Of a DNA stretch of 64,000 nt, positions 24,528 to 34,235 are shown in pieces; the stretch's first letter is position 1; each line of letters opens with the position of its first letter. Source of the DNA: Streptococcus suis (lineage in GTDB: Bacteria > Bacillota > Bacilli > Lactobacillales > Streptococcaceae); assembly GCF_019856455.1 (NCBI RefSeq), contig NZ_CP082205.1, forward strand, positions 1,488,001 to 1,552,000. The letters run 5' to 3'. The translations under genes were made by a program, and so were the position numbers. The notes beneath the pieces are model-generated. The model searched no databases, was not told the origin of the DNA, and saw nothing but the letters and a program-made list of their open reading frames with translations.

Positions 24528-25384
24528 TATTTTTTCTCCTCTTCTTCTAAAATGTCTTCCACGTATCGAGGCAAGAGAAATGCTCCGATGTGGAGGTTAG
24601 CGGTATAGTATTCTGTGAAAAGCTGGCGCGCCTTCCATTTTTCCTTATCAAAATCTTCGATGGGATGGTATTTTTTAGAGGCAAAGCCAAATAACCAATA
24701 ACCTGCCGCAGATGTCGGAATATGGGCCTGATAAACACGGCTGATAGGGAAGGATTGAGTCGCCTTCCGATGCATGGAACGAAAGGCAGACTCATCTTCG
24801 TCATAAAATGGCGAACCATGCTGATAAACCATGATGCCATCTTCCTTCAAAGCTCGGTAGGCGTTTCCATAAAATTCCTTAGTAAAGAGCCCTTCCGTGT
24901 GTCCAAATGGATCTGTCGCATCATTGATGATGATGTCGTATTCATTTTCACAGTTGCGCAAAAAACGCAGACCATCCTGTAAATAGACCTCGACCCGCTC
25001 ATCTTCTAAGCCAGTTGCATAGTCTGGGAAATACTGACGACAAACTTCCACAAGGAGTTCATCTGGCTCTACAACGTCAATACGTTCGATTTCAGGATAC
25101 ATACTGAGAACTTGGGCAACGCCACCATCTCCCCCACCCAAAATCAAGATTTTCTTGGGATTGGGATGGACGGCCATGGGCACATGGACAGCCATTTCGT
25201 TGTAAACAAAATCATCTGCATCTGAAAAGAGAACCCGACCATTGAGGGTCAAAATCTTTCCAAAGGCTGGCGAGTCCAAGACATCTATATCTTGGTATTC
25301 GCTTTTTCCAGCATAAAATTGTTGACTGGTGCGAATGGATAACTTGACATCTGGCGTTTGAACTTCTGAAAACCACATTTCCAT
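24527..25384 (-). CDS. speE: Spermidine synthase
   Basis: An aminopropyltransferase that uses decarboxylated S-adenosylmethionine to make spermidine from putrescine. The 285-residue protein has GGGDGGVAQ (near 79-87), IDVVEPDELLVE, INDATDPFG and a C-terminal LPRYVEDILEEE. It lies 2 nt after the decarboxylase gene. Its coexistence with lys1/nspC gives this cluster two possible routes to spermidine; no S-adenosylmethionine decarboxylase is in the window. Confidence 0.92.
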   Translation of the reverse strand: MEMWFSEVQTPDVKLSIRTSQQFYAGKSEYQDIDVLDSPAFGKILTLNGRVLFSDADDFVYNEMAVHVPMAVHPNPKKILILGGGDGGVAQVLSMYPEIERIDVVEPDELLVEVCRQYFPDYATGLEDERVEVYLQDGLRFLRNCENEYDIIINDATDPFGHTEGLFTKEFYGNAYRALKEDGIMVYQHGSPFYDEDESAFRSMHRKATQSFPISRVYQAHIPTSAAGYWLFGFASKKYHPIEDFDKEKWKARQLFTEYYTANLHIGAFLLPRYVEDILEEEEKK

Positions 25385-25386
25385 GA

Positions 25387-26835
25387 CTAGTCCTCCTTAA
25401 TGACATTGATGAAATTGACATCTGGATCTTCTGTCCCTTGGACGGAACAACCGCGCTCCTTGGCGAAGATGATGTAGTCAACAATTTCCTGGGTCACTCG
25501 TTCACCTGGAGCTAAAAGCGGAATACCTGGCGGGTAGCACATGACAAATTCCCCACAGACCTGACCAACTGCTTCTTGCAGGGAACGGCTTTCCCGCTCT
25601 GCATAAAAGGCTTCCTGCGGTGACAAAACCAGCTGCGGCTGGATGTATTCTCCCGAAATCAAATCCGAACCATCTCGTGAGTAAAGACGCTTGATGTCAG
25701 CCAGAGCCCCCACCAGCCGCTCGATATCCTGCAAGCGGTCACCGATTGAAATATAGGCCAGGATATTGCCAATATCACCAAATTCAATCTGGATGTCATA
25801 CTCATCCCGCAACAAATCATAGACTTCAATCCCTGTCAGACCAATGCCCTGCGTATAGATGGAGAGCTTGGTTACATCGAAATCATGCACCGTTTTACCA
25901 TCAATCAATTCTTTTGAATAGGCATAGTAGCCACCGATAGCGTTGATTTCACGACGAGCATACTCAGACATTTCAATGACTTTTTCAAAGGATTCCTTGC
26001 CTCGAAGGGCCAGATTTCTCCGTGAAATATCCAAACTAGCCAGCAAGAGATAGGAAGCGGATGTCGACTGGGTCAGATTGATAATCTGGCGGACATACTC
26101 CACATTCATATCTGGACCGACCAATAGGAGAGAGCTCTGGGTCAGACTACCACCTGATTTGTGCATGGAAACAGCTGCCATATCAGCCCCCACATCCATA
26201 GCCGCCTCTGGCAATTTTTCCGAAAAATGCAAATGAGCTCCGTGGGCCTCATCTACCAAAACTTTCATGCCCGCTGCGTGAGCTTTCTCAGTCAAGCTAT
26301 GCAGGTCCGAGCAGATGCCATAATAGGTCGGATTGTTAATCAAGACAGCTACCGCATCAGGATGCTCAGAAATCGCCCGTTCAAAGGCATCATTTTCCAA
26401 GGAAAGAGCAATACCAATCCGTGGCTCCACGCTCATATCCACATAGACAGGGATGGCGCCACAGAGGACAAGGGCATTGAGGGCTGACTTATGGACATTT
26501 CGGGGAAGGATAATCTTATCGCCTGCCTTACAAGTCGCCAGAATCATGGTCTGGACGGAAGAGGTTGTCCCTCCAACCATGAGAAAGGCATGACTGGCAC
26601 CAAAGGCTTCTGCTGCCAATTCCTCCGCCTCTCGAATAATGGAGACTGGATGCCCTAGATTATCCAAAGGTTTCATAGAATTGACATCAATCCCCACGCA
26701 TCTTTCTCCTAACAGTTCGACCAACTCTGGATTACCCCGTCCCCGTTTGTGTCCTGGGACATCAAAGGGAACAATCCGTTTTCGGCGTAACTGTACCAAT
26801 CCCTGATAAATAGGGGCTTGGTGTTGATTTTTCAT
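25387..26835 (-). CDS. speA: Orn/Lys/Arg decarboxylase, probably arginine decarboxylase
   Basis: A PLP-dependent fold-I decarboxylase. The 482-residue form starts MKNQHQAPIYQGLVQLRRK; ATG 26835 has GGAG 9 nt upstream, while the longer frame to 26901 begins inside a terminator hairpin and is rejected. Motifs are FDVPGHKRGRGNPEL, the PLP-lysine SMHKSGGSLTQSSLLLVG (near 225) and GIPLLAPGERVTQEIVDYI. Linkage to agmatine deiminase argues for arginine as substrate, though many such genes are annotated lysine decarboxylase. Confidence 0.9.
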   Translation of the reverse strand: MKNQHQAPIYQGLVQLRRKRIVPFDVPGHKRGRGNPELVELLGERCVGIDVNSMKPLDNLGHPVSIIREAEELAAEAFGASHAFLMVGGTTSSVQTMILATCKAGDKIILPRNVHKSALNALVLCGAIPVYVDMSVEPRIGIALSLENDAFERAISEHPDAVAVLINNPTYYGICSDLHSLTEKAHAAGMKVLVDEAHGAHLHFSEKLPEAAMDVGADMAAVSMHKSGGSLTQSSLLLVGPDMNVEYVRQIINLTQSTSASYLLLASLDISRRNLALRGKESFEKVIEMSEYARREINAIGGYYAYSKELIDGKTVHDFDVTKLSIYTQGIGLTGIEVYDLLRDEYDIQIEFGDIGNILAYISIGDRLQDIERLVGALADIKRLYSRDGSDLISGEYIQPQLVLSPQEAFYAERESRSLQEAVGQVCGEFVMCYPPGIPLLAPGERVTQEIVDYIIFAKERGCSVQGTEDPDVNFINVIKED

Positions 26836-26883
26836 ATCGAAAAACTCCTTTGCTTGATGGACTCCTACCCTTTTTAACAAAGC

Positions 26884-26908
26884 AAAAAGAGCAGGGTTCA
26901 TCCTGCTC
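26884..26908 (-). terminator. Intrinsic terminator just upstream of speA
   Basis: On the minus strand GAGCAGG and CCTGCTC enclose ATGAAC and are followed by TTTTTG. It ends about 50 nt before the speA ATG, the position expected of an attenuator. Confidence 0.85.
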
Positions 26909-27236
26909 TACAATCCAAATTGACGTTTTTTATTCTTCTCTTGAGTTTATGTGCCTACCGTTTCCTACTCTCCAGTGCAAATATATACGTACTTTATTGA
27001 CCGTTTCACAAGATGACGTGTGCTTTCACCACACTAAATTTGATATACGAATTAGGGATGAACCCTAAAATCAACTTATAAAATGTAGGCTTTTAACCCT
27101 ATCAATAATGTGGCTTACGCCACGCTTCGGCATTCGACCCGCCTGTCCGTAGGCTTTGGTTATGATCAATAGCAGAGCTACTCATCCCATATAGGTCTGA
27201 TATTTGCTAGAATAGGTATGACTACTTTTCCTAGGC
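26884..27236 (-). ncRNA. Unidentified structured RNA upstream of the polyamine operon
   Basis: A predicted RNA of about 350 nt with a consensus promoter and a strong intrinsic terminator, ending about 50 nt before speA. Local hairpins on the minus strand include GTGGC-GTAA-GCCAC, TTAGGG-TTCAT-CCCTAA, GTGTG...CACAC, TAGC-TCT-GCTA and GCCT...AGGC. GCCTA occurs three times and TAGGC once, allowing long-range pairing. There is no long ORF. It is either a stand-alone ncRNA or a leader that attenuates speA. I could not match it to RNase P, 6S, T-box or common riboswitch cores. Confidence 0.65.
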
Positions 27237-27242
27237 CTGTTT

Positions 27243-27271
27243 ATTGTAACACGGAAATTTCTCTTTGACAA
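27243..27271 (-). promoter_or_regulatory. Strong promoter of the speA-upstream RNA
   Basis: TTGTCA (27266-27271) and TACAAT (27243-27248) on the minus strand with a 17-bp spacer, preceded by AT-rich DNA. It fits a strongly expressed RNA. Confidence 0.8.
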
Positions 27272-27313
27272 GTATAATTTTTAATATTTTTTATAAAAAA
27301 ATCCAAACATTAA

Positions 27314-27346
27314 TAAAAAAATGGCTTCAAACGTTCGAAACCATTT
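27314..27346 (-). terminator. Terminator of the dnaG-rpoD-DUF59 operon
   Basis: The minus strand AATGGTTTC and GAAGCCATT stem is followed by TTTTTTTA. It overlaps the DUF59 gene's immediate 3' flank. Confidence 0.75.
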
Positions 27347-27353
27347 TGTTTTT

Positions 27354-27677
27354 TTATTTAATTCCTAATGCAATTCGAGCATAACGACTCATTTTTTGAA
27401 CGGTCCAAGCTGGTGACCAAACCAGTCTCACATCTACTTCTGTTACTTCAGGAACATCCTTCAGTACATCATGAATTTGATCGGTAATTAGATCAGCTAA
27501 TGGACAACCCATGGTCGTCAAGGTCATATCAATTTCAGCCTTGCCCTCAATAAATCGGATTTCATAAATTAGCCCTAAATTGATAATATCAATACCTAGC
27601 TCAGGGTCAATCACATCTTCAAGAGCATGAAAAACACGCTCCTGAATGTCTTTAATTTGATCTTCTGTGTACGTCAT
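27354..27677 (-). CDS. DUF59 (MIP18-like) metal-sulfur cluster assembly factor
   Basis: A 107-residue protein starting MTYTEDQIKDIQERVFHALE, with the family motif VIDPELGIDIINLGLIYEI (residues about 21-39) and the cysteine segment MTLTTMGCPLADLI (Cys near 61). Such proteins act in Fe-S cluster maturation. The frame opens earlier (27728) but the ATG at 27677 starts the conserved domain. It follows rpoD, a conserved streptococcal order. Confidence 0.85.
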   Translation of the reverse strand: MTYTEDQIKDIQERVFHALEDVIDPELGIDIINLGLIYEIRFIEGKAEIDMTLTTMGCPLADLITDQIHDVLKDVPEVTEVDVRLVWSPAWTVQKMSRYARIALGIK

Positions 27678-27741
27678 TTTTCTCTCTTTCTTGTTCACAA
27701 GTTCAATACTAGAAAAGAAACAAACCAAGTTTGTGTCAAAA

Positions 27742-27912
27742 AGTCCACTGGACGTTACGCTCCCTTTCTAATTTCAAGGCGAGCGGTTAAAAAGGTACGC
27801 AGTACCTTCGCTCGTTTCCTGTTTTCAGCGAGCGGTTGAAAACCTCCCCCGGAGGTTAACCTCGCTTTCTTATTTCTAGGCTCGGGTTAAAACACCACGC
27901 CAGTGGTGTTTT
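27742..27912. repeat. Tandem palindromic intergenic repeat cluster A
   Basis: Four perfect or near-perfect palindromes are spaced about 45-50 bp apart: GTCCACTGGAC (27743-27753), AAGGTAC...GTACCTT (27792-27808), AACCTCC...GGAGGTT (27841-27857) and AACACCACGCCAGTGGTGTT (about 27891-27910). Similar linkers join them (CTCG-TTTC-TTTC-GCGAGCGGTTNAA). The last hairpin runs into the rpoD stop and probably serves as its terminator. Related CCAGTGG cores occur at 35,634-35,741. Confidence 0.7.
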
Positions 27913-29029
27913 AATCCTCTATAAAATCTCTGAGTGGTTTGCTGCGGGATGGGTGGCGGAGTTTACGGAGGGCTTTGGCTTCGATTTGGCGGATGCGTTC
28001 ACGGGTTACGTTAAAGACTTTACCAACATCTTCAAGCGTGCGCATTTTACCATCGTCTAAACCAAAACGAAGACGCAATACGTTTTCCTCACGGTCAGTA
28101 AGAGTATCCAATACCTCATCTAACTGTTCACGAAGAACGACACGAGTTGTGTAATCAACTGGATTTTCAATGACTTCGTCTTCGATAAAATCTCCAAGAT
28201 GACTATCATCTTCTTCACCAATTGGGGTCTCGAGCGAAACAGGCTCTTGGGCAATCTTGAGGATTTCACGAACTTTCTCGGGTGTCATATCCATACGCTC
28301 AGCGATTTGTTCTGGTGTTGGATCTTGCCCCAATTCTTGCAGGAGATTGCGTTGCTCACGAACCAATTTGTTAATGGTTTCTACCATATGGACAGGGATA
28401 CGAATCGTGCGAGCCTGATCGGCAATAGCACGCGTAATAGCCTGACGAATCCACCAGGTTGCATAAGTTGAAAACTTAAAACCTTTAGAGTAGTCAAACT
28501 TGTCAACTGCCTTCATCAAGCCCATGTTTCCTTCTTGGATAAGATCAAGGAACTGCATACCACGGCCGACATAGCGTTTGGCAATGGAAACAACCAAACG
28601 CAAGTTGGCTTCAGCCAAACGTTGTTTCGCTTCTGGGTCACCTGCTTCAACTGCTAACGCCAATTCTTGCTCTTCTTCGTTGGTCAAGAGTGGCACAACC
28701 CCAATTTCTTTCAAATACATGCGGACCGGGTCGTTAACTTTTGCAGAAGTGCTTCCGAGCAATTCCTCATCAGATAATCTTGGTTCTTCCTCTACCTGCA
28801 TAGCACGAGCAGAAGGGTTCCCTTCTTTATCAACAATCGAAATCCCTGCATCCTGAATACGTTGGAGCAAATCATCAATCCCATCAGCAATAAGCGTAAA
28901 TGGAATAACCAGTTGGTCATTGATTTCATCGTCTGTAGCTGAACCTTGTTTTTTATGGTTACGGATAAATTCGGCAACTTGTACATCAAAAGTAGTTACT
29001 TCTGTTTTTTTATCTTTTTTATTGGTCAT
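27911..29029 (-). CDS. rpoD: Primary sigma factor RpoD (sigma-70/SigA)
   Basis: The housekeeping sigma subunit. The 372-residue protein shows region 1.2 ([21 protein letters not shown]), region 2 ([66 protein letters not shown]), region 3 and region 4 ([51 protein letters not shown]). It lies 2 nt after dnaG. The length is normal for streptococci, with a short region 1.1. Confidence 0.98.
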   Translation of the reverse strand: MTNKKDKKTEVTTFDVQVAEFIRNHKKQGSATDDEINDQLVIPFTLIADGIDDLLQRIQDAGISIVDKEGNPSARAMQVEEEPRLSDEELLGSTSAKVNDPVRMYLKEIGVVPLLTNEEEQELALAVEAGDPEAKQRLAEANLRLVVSIAKRYVGRGMQFLDLIQEGNMGLMKAVDKFDYSKGFKFSTYATWWIRQAITRAIADQARTIRIPVHMVETINKLVREQRNLLQELGQDPTPEQIAERMDMTPEKVREILKIAQEPVSLETPIGEEDDSHLGDFIEDEVIENPVDYTTRVVLREQLDEVLDTLTDREENVLRLRFGLDDGKMRTLEDVGKVFNVTRERIRQIEAKALRKLRHPSRSKPLRDFIED

Positions 29030-29031
29030 AT

Positions 29032-30822
29032 TTACTCCATTTGTCTTCTTCTATCGATGAGTTTTTGCAACTCATCGAGGGCAATATCTGCATTTCCCAC
29101 ATGGGAATGTTCACGGATTTTCCGTGCTAGGTGCTGGTTCTCCTTCTTTAACAATTCCTTGTCTCGCCGAATTTCTAATTCTTCGATTTCGTGTGGAGAT
29201 ACTTCATTAGGTAAACGTTCTTCCTGCATACGATACCAAGCCTGTTGAGCGGAATCGTTCAACTGTGATAGTTCAAAACTGGTAATTTCCCCAGATTTTT
29301 TTAACATGTCATAAATAGCTTGCAATTCTGGCGTCGCAAAATAAAAATCTTCTCGTAAACGGAACTCATTGAGAATATAAGGATGTTCAACCATCCGATA
29401 AAGTAAATGGTTTTCTGTTCGAATAAGACTCGTTATACGAGCAATCGTTTGGACTGGTGGCAAATAAGACTGACCAGTCTGTGATTGAAATACCTGTTGT
29501 GTTCTCTCCTGCCGCTGGTTCAGACGAACAGCATTTACTGCCTGTTCCACCTGATTATAATCAAAGTCAGAAAGTAAATCCGCCACCTTATAAATATAAG
29601 AATTTTGAGCTGTAATGGATGATACTTTGGCAATAATTGGTGCAATCTTATCTACAAACTCAATCTGCATTTGTAGATTGTCAGGATTTTCAGGTTTCAA
29701 GTATTGAATCAAAAATTCTACATCGCTGATTCGTGACTTGGTTAAAACCTGTTGCAAGGCTTCTTCCGAATTTTTCTGCAAAAATTCATCTGGGTCCATA
29801 TTATCTGGCAAGCTCACGATTTCAACCTGAAAATCTTGTAGTTCATCCAACGCCTTCATGGTAGCAGCCTGTCCAGCCTTATCCCCATCATAAGTCAGAA
29901 CAATTTTCTTACAAAACTTAGCTAGATGTGCAACATGCTCTCTTGTCAAAGCTGTTCCCATGGAAGCCACTGCATTATCAATACCTACACGATGAGCAGC
30001 AATGACATCTAGAAAACCTTCCATGAGATAGGCTTCACGTTGCTTCTTAATAACCGCTTTAGCCTTGTCCAAATGATACAATTCATAGCTTTTATTGAAA
30101 ATCGCAGTACTACGAGAGTTTTTATACTTAGCTATTTGTTTATTGTTTCGATCCTCTTCGGTCCAAATCCGACCTGAAAAAGCTACAATTCGACCATATT
30201 CATCAGTTAGCGGAAACATGATCCGCCCTTGAAAAGCATCGAAAATCATATTCTGCTCACTGGGATTGAAAAGACCCGAATTCAATAGACTTTCTTCGTC
30301 ATATTGACCTGATAGTTTTTGGTAAAGAATATTCTGTTCGGCAGGAGCTAAGCCTAGCTGGAATGTTTTTATGACATCATCTGTCAAGCCACGTTGGTGT
30401 AGATAAGCTCTAGCTTCCTCACCCATTTTGGTTGTCATCAAAAGGGCATGATAAAACTTTGCAGCATCCCGATGAATATCATACAGTACCTGATGCGGAC
30501 TAACCCTTTTCTCCTCTTGATGATAGGAAGGAGTTACATCTACTTGAAACCCTGCCTTCTCAGCTAAGATAGCTACCGCATCTGCAAAAGAAACACCACG
30601 AACTTCTTCGACAAACTTAAATACATCGCCAGACTTCCCACATCCAAAACAATGATAGAACTGCTTGTCCTCGACAACGTTAAAAGAAGGTGTCTTTTCG
30701 CCATGAAAAGGACAAAGGCCAATATAGTTTCGTCCAGCTTTAGTCAGTGCAATAGTTTCACCAATTACATCCACAATATTGAGGGCTTGTTTGATTTCTG
30801 TTATTCTATCTTTTGACAGCAT
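29032..30822 (-). CDS. dnaG: DNA primase
   Basis: It makes RNA primers at the replication fork. The 596-residue protein has the CHC2 zinc-binding N-terminus ([34 protein letters not shown], residues about 35-70), the TOPRIM domain ([13 protein letters not shown] and [13 protein letters not shown], about 265-325) and a C-terminal helicase-binding domain. It is the first gene of the dnaG-rpoD-DUF59 macromolecular synthesis operon. Confidence 0.98.
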   Translation of the reverse strand: MLSKDRITEIKQALNIVDVIGETIALTKAGRNYIGLCPFHGEKTPSFNVVEDKQFYHCFGCGKSGDVFKFVEEVRGVSFADAVAILAEKAGFQVDVTPSYHQEEKRVSPHQVLYDIHRDAAKFYHALLMTTKMGEEARAYLHQRGLTDDVIKTFQLGLAPAEQNILYQKLSGQYDEESLLNSGLFNPSEQNMIFDAFQGRIMFPLTDEYGRIVAFSGRIWTEEDRNNKQIAKYKNSRSTAIFNKSYELYHLDKAKAVIKKQREAYLMEGFLDVIAAHRVGIDNAVASMGTALTREHVAHLAKFCKKIVLTYDGDKAGQAATMKALDELQDFQVEIVSLPDNMDPDEFLQKNSEEALQQVLTKSRISDVEFLIQYLKPENPDNLQMQIEFVDKIAPIIAKVSSITAQNSYIYKVADLLSDFDYNQVEQAVNAVRLNQRQERTQQVFQSQTGQSYLPPVQTIARITSLIRTENHLLYRMVEHPYILNEFRLREDFYFATPELQAIYDMLKKSGEITSFELSQLNDSAQQAWYRMQEERLPNEVSPHEIEELEIRRDKELLKKENQHLARKIREHSHVGNADIALDELQKLIDRRRQME

Positions 30823-31002
30823 GCACCCTCCTCAATATTCTTATCCTAATAGAAAAGCGGACACTCTCCCCTTAGTTTAGCATACTCTATTTTATACTAA
30901 AAGAAGGAAAATGTAAAATTTCTGAAACAAATTACTTGTAAAATAATTTTTAACGGTTATTATATATAGAGTAAAATATTTATGAAAGGACATATTTAGG
31001 AT

Positions 31003-31386
31003 ATGTTGAAAGATTTGAAAGCCTTTTTGTTCCGTGGAAACGTGATTGATTTGGCTGTCGGTGTGATTATTGCATCTGCATTTGGTGCAATCGTTAAATC
31101 ATTGGTTGAAGATGTAATTACTCCATTGTTCTTGACGCCAGCTTTGAAAGCTGCTGGTGCAGAAAAAATCGCTGACTTGTCATGGAACGGTGTAGCATAC
31201 GGTAACTTCTTGAGTGCTGTTATCAACTTCTTGATTGTTGGTACTGTTCTCTTCTTCATCGTTAAGGCTGCGGAAAAAGCTCAAAGCTTGGCTAAGAAAG
31301 AAGAAGCTGCTGTTGAAGAAGCTACACCTGCTGGTCCAACTCAAGAAGAATTGCTTGCAGAAATCCGCGATTTGTTGAAAAAATAA
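31003..31386 (+). CDS. mscL: Large-conductance mechanosensitive channel
   Basis: A pentameric channel that vents osmolytes on hypo-osmotic shock. The 127-residue protein begins MLKDLKAFLFRGNVIDLAVGVIIASAFGAIVKSLVEDVITPL, the conserved N-terminal helix and TM1. TM2 is about residues 67-87 and a charged C-terminal helical bundle ends the chain. A monocistronic plus-strand gene with AAAGGA upstream. Confidence 0.96.
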   Translation: MLKDLKAFLFRGNVIDLAVGVIIASAFGAIVKSLVEDVITPLFLTPALKAAGAEKIADLSWNGVAYGNFLSAVINFLIVGTVLFFIVKAAEKAQSLAKKEEAAVEEATPAGPTQEELLAEIRDLLKK

Positions 31387-31429
31387 TATTTTAGCAGGTC
31401 TAGTGCTTGTTTTTTGTTCATAAAAATAG

Positions 31430-31456
31430 AAGATGCAGGTACTCTACCCGCATCTT
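31430..31456. terminator. Bidirectional terminator between mscL and galE
   Basis: AAGATGC-GGTA and TACC-GCATCTT pair with one mismatch, flanked by T on the plus strand and by A/T-rich sequence on the other. It serves the two convergent genes. Confidence 0.75.
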
Positions 31457-31459
31457 TTC

Positions 31460-32473
31460 TTATCCTTCGTATCCATTTGGATTTTTCGATTGCCAGTTCC
31501 ACGTATCTCGACACATGTCTTCAATTGTTTTTTCTGTTTTCCAGTTCAACTCTTTCCAAGCCTTGTCTGCGTTGGCGTAACAGGTTGCCACATCACCTGG
31601 ACGACGGTCTACAATTTTATAAGGTACCGGTACACCATTCACTTTTTCAAAAGCCTGAACCAGTTCTAAGACACTGGTTCCTTGGCCTGAACCAAGATTG
31701 TAAGTATGTACACCTGCAGTAGTTGAAATTTTTTCAAGCGCCTTGATATGACCGAGTGCCAAATCAATCACATGGATATAATCACGCACTCCAGTACCAT
31801 CAACTGTATCATAATCGTTACCAAAAACGCTGAGCTCCTCACGTTTACCAACGGCTACCTGTGCAATAAACGGCATCAAATTATTAGGAATACCAGCCGG
31901 ATCTTCCCCAATCAAGCCAGATTCATGGGCACCGATTGGATTGAAATAACGGAGCAATGCAATACTCCACTCCTTATCTGCTACTTCCACATCACGCAAG
32001 ATTTGTTCCAACATAACTTTGGTATAGCCGTACGGATTCGTTGCGCTAGTTGGCATAGTTTCAACCAAAGGCGATGGATTATTGAGGCCATAAACAGTCG
32101 CACTTGAGGAGAAGACAATTTTCTTAACACCAAATTCTGCCATGACTTCCACCAAAGCTAGGGTTGACATGATATTGTTTTCATAGTACATAATTGGCTT
32201 AGCTACGGACTCACCGACTGCCTTGTAGCCAGCAAAGTGAATGGCTGCCTCAATGTTTTCATTTTCAAAAACTTGGCGCAAGGCTTCCTTATCTGCCACG
32301 TCCAACTCATAGAAAGTTGGGCGCTTGCCAGTGATGGTTTCAATGCGATCTAAAACCAAAATACTTGAGTTTGAAAGATTATCCACGATAACCACTTCTT
32401 TCCCCAACTTCAACAATTCGACAACCGTATGACTACCAATATAACCTGCACCACCAGTAACTAAGATACTCAT
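31460..32473 (-). CDS. galE: UDP-glucose 4-epimerase
   Basis: It interconverts UDP-galactose and UDP-glucose for galactose use and envelope sugars. The 337-residue form starts MSILVTGGAGYIGSHTVVEL with the NAD-binding GxxGxxG. The catalytic YGYTK (SSSATVY then NPYGYTKVMLEQ, near 120-155) is present. ATG 32473 has AAGGAG 8 nt upstream; the longer frame is unneeded. Monocistronic. Confidence 0.95.
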   Translation of the reverse strand: MSILVTGGAGYIGSHTVVELLKLGKEVVIVDNLSNSSILVLDRIETITGKRPTFYELDVADKEALRQVFENENIEAAIHFAGYKAVGESVAKPIMYYENNIMSTLALVEVMAEFGVKKIVFSSSATVYGLNNPSPLVETMPTSATNPYGYTKVMLEQILRDVEVADKEWSIALLRYFNPIGAHESGLIGEDPAGIPNNLMPFIAQVAVGKREELSVFGNDYDTVDGTGVRDYIHVIDLALGHIKALEKISTTAGVHTYNLGSGQGTSVLELVQAFEKVNGVPVPYKIVDRRPGDVATCYANADKAWKELNWKTEKTIEDMCRDTWNWQSKNPNGYEG

Positions 32474-32548
32474 CTCTTTACTCCTTTTCACTTGGACAAA
32501 AATTCTATATCCCTATTATATGTTACTTGTTGTAAAATGTAAACAAAA

Positions 32549-32570
32549 AACAGCCTTTCGGCCGTTTTCA
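32549..32570 (-). terminator. Terminator of rpsU
   Basis: AACGGCC-GAAA-GGCTGTT with a GNRA loop, followed by TTTTTG on the minus strand. Confidence 0.85.
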
Positions 32571-32577
32571 AATTCAA

Positions 32578-32754
32578 TTAGAATTTTTTACGCTTGCGAG
32601 CTGCTTCTGATTTACGTTTACGTTTTACAGATGGTTTTTCGTAGAATTCGCGTTTGCGCGTTTCTTGAAGAGTACCAGCTTTAGTAACCGCACGTTTGAA
32701 ACGACGAAGAGCATCATCAAGTGATTCGTTCTTGCGTACTACTGTTTTTGACAT
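32578..32754 (-). CDS. rpsU: 30S ribosomal protein S21
   Basis: A 58-residue basic ribosomal protein ([20 protein letters not shown]...) ending [15 protein letters not shown]. The upstream extension of the frame is not part of the protein. It is read as a single gene with its own terminator. Confidence 0.97.
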
Positions 32755-32833
32755 TTTTTTCACTCCCCTCAATTTCAAATTACATACTATTATAACTGCA
32801 ATCAAAAGGATTGTCAAGAACTTTTTTACATAA

Positions 32834-33463
32834 TCACGACTTTTTCCCCTTTTTCCTTAGGAGCAATAGCCAAGCTCCACAGATGATTTCATACAAGACA
32901 AAGAATAGGAGAAAACAATGCAGGAAGAATTCTGCTGGTAAGATGTAGATAACCGGATCCGTATTTGGGTTGAAGAGCCAGGTCGAGTCACCAGGAAAAA
33001 GAACTTGATGAAAGAGAGTAAAGAAAGAATCGAAACCAATCAACAAACCTAGTACAGCAATGAATAAGGGTACTGCTGCCATCCATAGAAAGACGGCTTG
33101 ATACAATTTTCCATATCCTTTTCGCACCACTTCTTTCCAAAAATAGAAAACCGCAGACAAACTAATCAGGAAAGCAACCTGAACCAGATGAAAGAGATGC
33201 TTGACATCCGCAAAATGTTTGAGACCATCAGCTGAGGATGAAAAATTTGGCATGTCTAAAACACTTGCAAAAGGATTGGTCAGATAGTTCATCAGGATAT
33301 TGAAATTGTAGGAAATATCTGCCGCTTTCATGTAAACAACTTTTTCCAACCCCAAAAAAGAAATCTCAAGCGGATAAACTAGCCAAGCTAGGTAGATGGT
33401 TCCTAGAACTGCTGCCGATAAGACAAATAAAATCGTTCCGATAATCTGTAACTTAGTTCTCAT
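32834..33463 (-). CDS. TIGR01906-like integral membrane protein
   Basis: A 209-residue membrane protein with four or five hydrophobic segments (about 7-27, 95-115, 125-150, 170-200). I assign it to the TIGR01906 family by its place after a NagD-like HAD gene in streptococci and its ..[15 protein letters not shown].. loop. Start ATG 33463 overlaps the upstream gene by 11 nt. Function unknown. Confidence 0.75.
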
Positions 33464-34226
33464 CAAAACTCCATTCATCTAGGCTGTTAAGGACATGGGT
33501 CGGAGCAAGGGGCAACCCTTCTACTTCTTCTGGCTTGGTAAAGCCTGTTAGGACTAAAAGAGTTGGAAATCCATTGTCAATACCAGCCCGAATATCCGTC
33601 AAGTAGTTATCTCCGACCATAACCGTTTGGCTACGCTCCGTCCCTAAAATCTCCAGAGCCTTGTCCATGATAATGGCTTCAGGCTTACCGATAAAGGTCG
33701 GCTCTACTCGGGTAGCAGCTTTCAAAAGCGCAATCAGTGAACCCGCACCTGGCAAGTGACCACGCTCCGTCGGAATGTTCAAGTCAGGATTGGTACCGAT
33801 AAAAGTCGCTCCCTTTTGAATAGCCAAGGTGGCAATGGTCAGTTTTTCATAGGTCAACTGAGTATCCAAACCGACGACAACATAGGCTGGATTTTCCGTG
33901 TCTTCCACATAACCTGCCTCAAAAATGGCAGACTTGAGCCCGTCTTCTCCAATGACATAGACTGTCTTTTCCTTGCCCAAATCATTCATATAATCTACTG
34001 TCGCCAGACTGGCTGTATAGATTGTTTCAAGCGGTGTCTCAATGTTAAAATTTTCAGCCAACATAGCTTGTACCGTTTCAGGACGGCGGGTGGTATTGTT
34101 GGTCACGAATAAATAGGGAATCTGACGTTCCTGCAGTCCATGAATAAACCGTTCACCAGCAGGAATCCGCTTTTTCCCTTCATAAATCGTACCATCCAAA
34201 TCAATCAAGTAACCTGTATATGTCAT
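33453..34226 (-). CDS. HAD-superfamily NagD-like phosphatase (TIGR01457)
   Basis: A 257-residue sugar- or nucleotide-phosphatase-like enzyme. Motif I is [16 protein letters not shown] (Asp near 8 and 10), motif [12 protein letters not shown], and motif [38 protein letters not shown]. Substrate not predictable. Read with the TIGR01906 gene downstream and the NUDIX gene 9 nt upstream. Confidence 0.9.
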   Translation of the reverse strand: MTYTGYLIDLDGTIYEGKKRIPAGERFIHGLQERQIPYLFVTNNTTRRPETVQAMLAENFNIETPLETIYTASLATVDYMNDLGKEKTVYVIGEDGLKSAIFEAGYVEDTENPAYVVVGLDTQLTYEKLTIATLAIQKGATFIGTNPDLNIPTERGHLPGAGSLIALLKAATRVEPTFIGKPEAIIMDKALEILGTERSQTVMVGDNYLTDIRAGIDNGFPTLLVLTGFTKPEEVEGLPLAPTHVLNSLDEWSFDEN

Positions 34227-34235
34227 TTTTCCTCC

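Noticed and set aside
25387..26901. The longer N-terminus of the Orn/Lys/Arg decarboxylase
   Set aside because: Its ATG at 26901 is inside the terminator hairpin of the upstream RNA and lacks a ribosome site; ATG 26835 has GGAG at 9 nt and begins the conserved protein.
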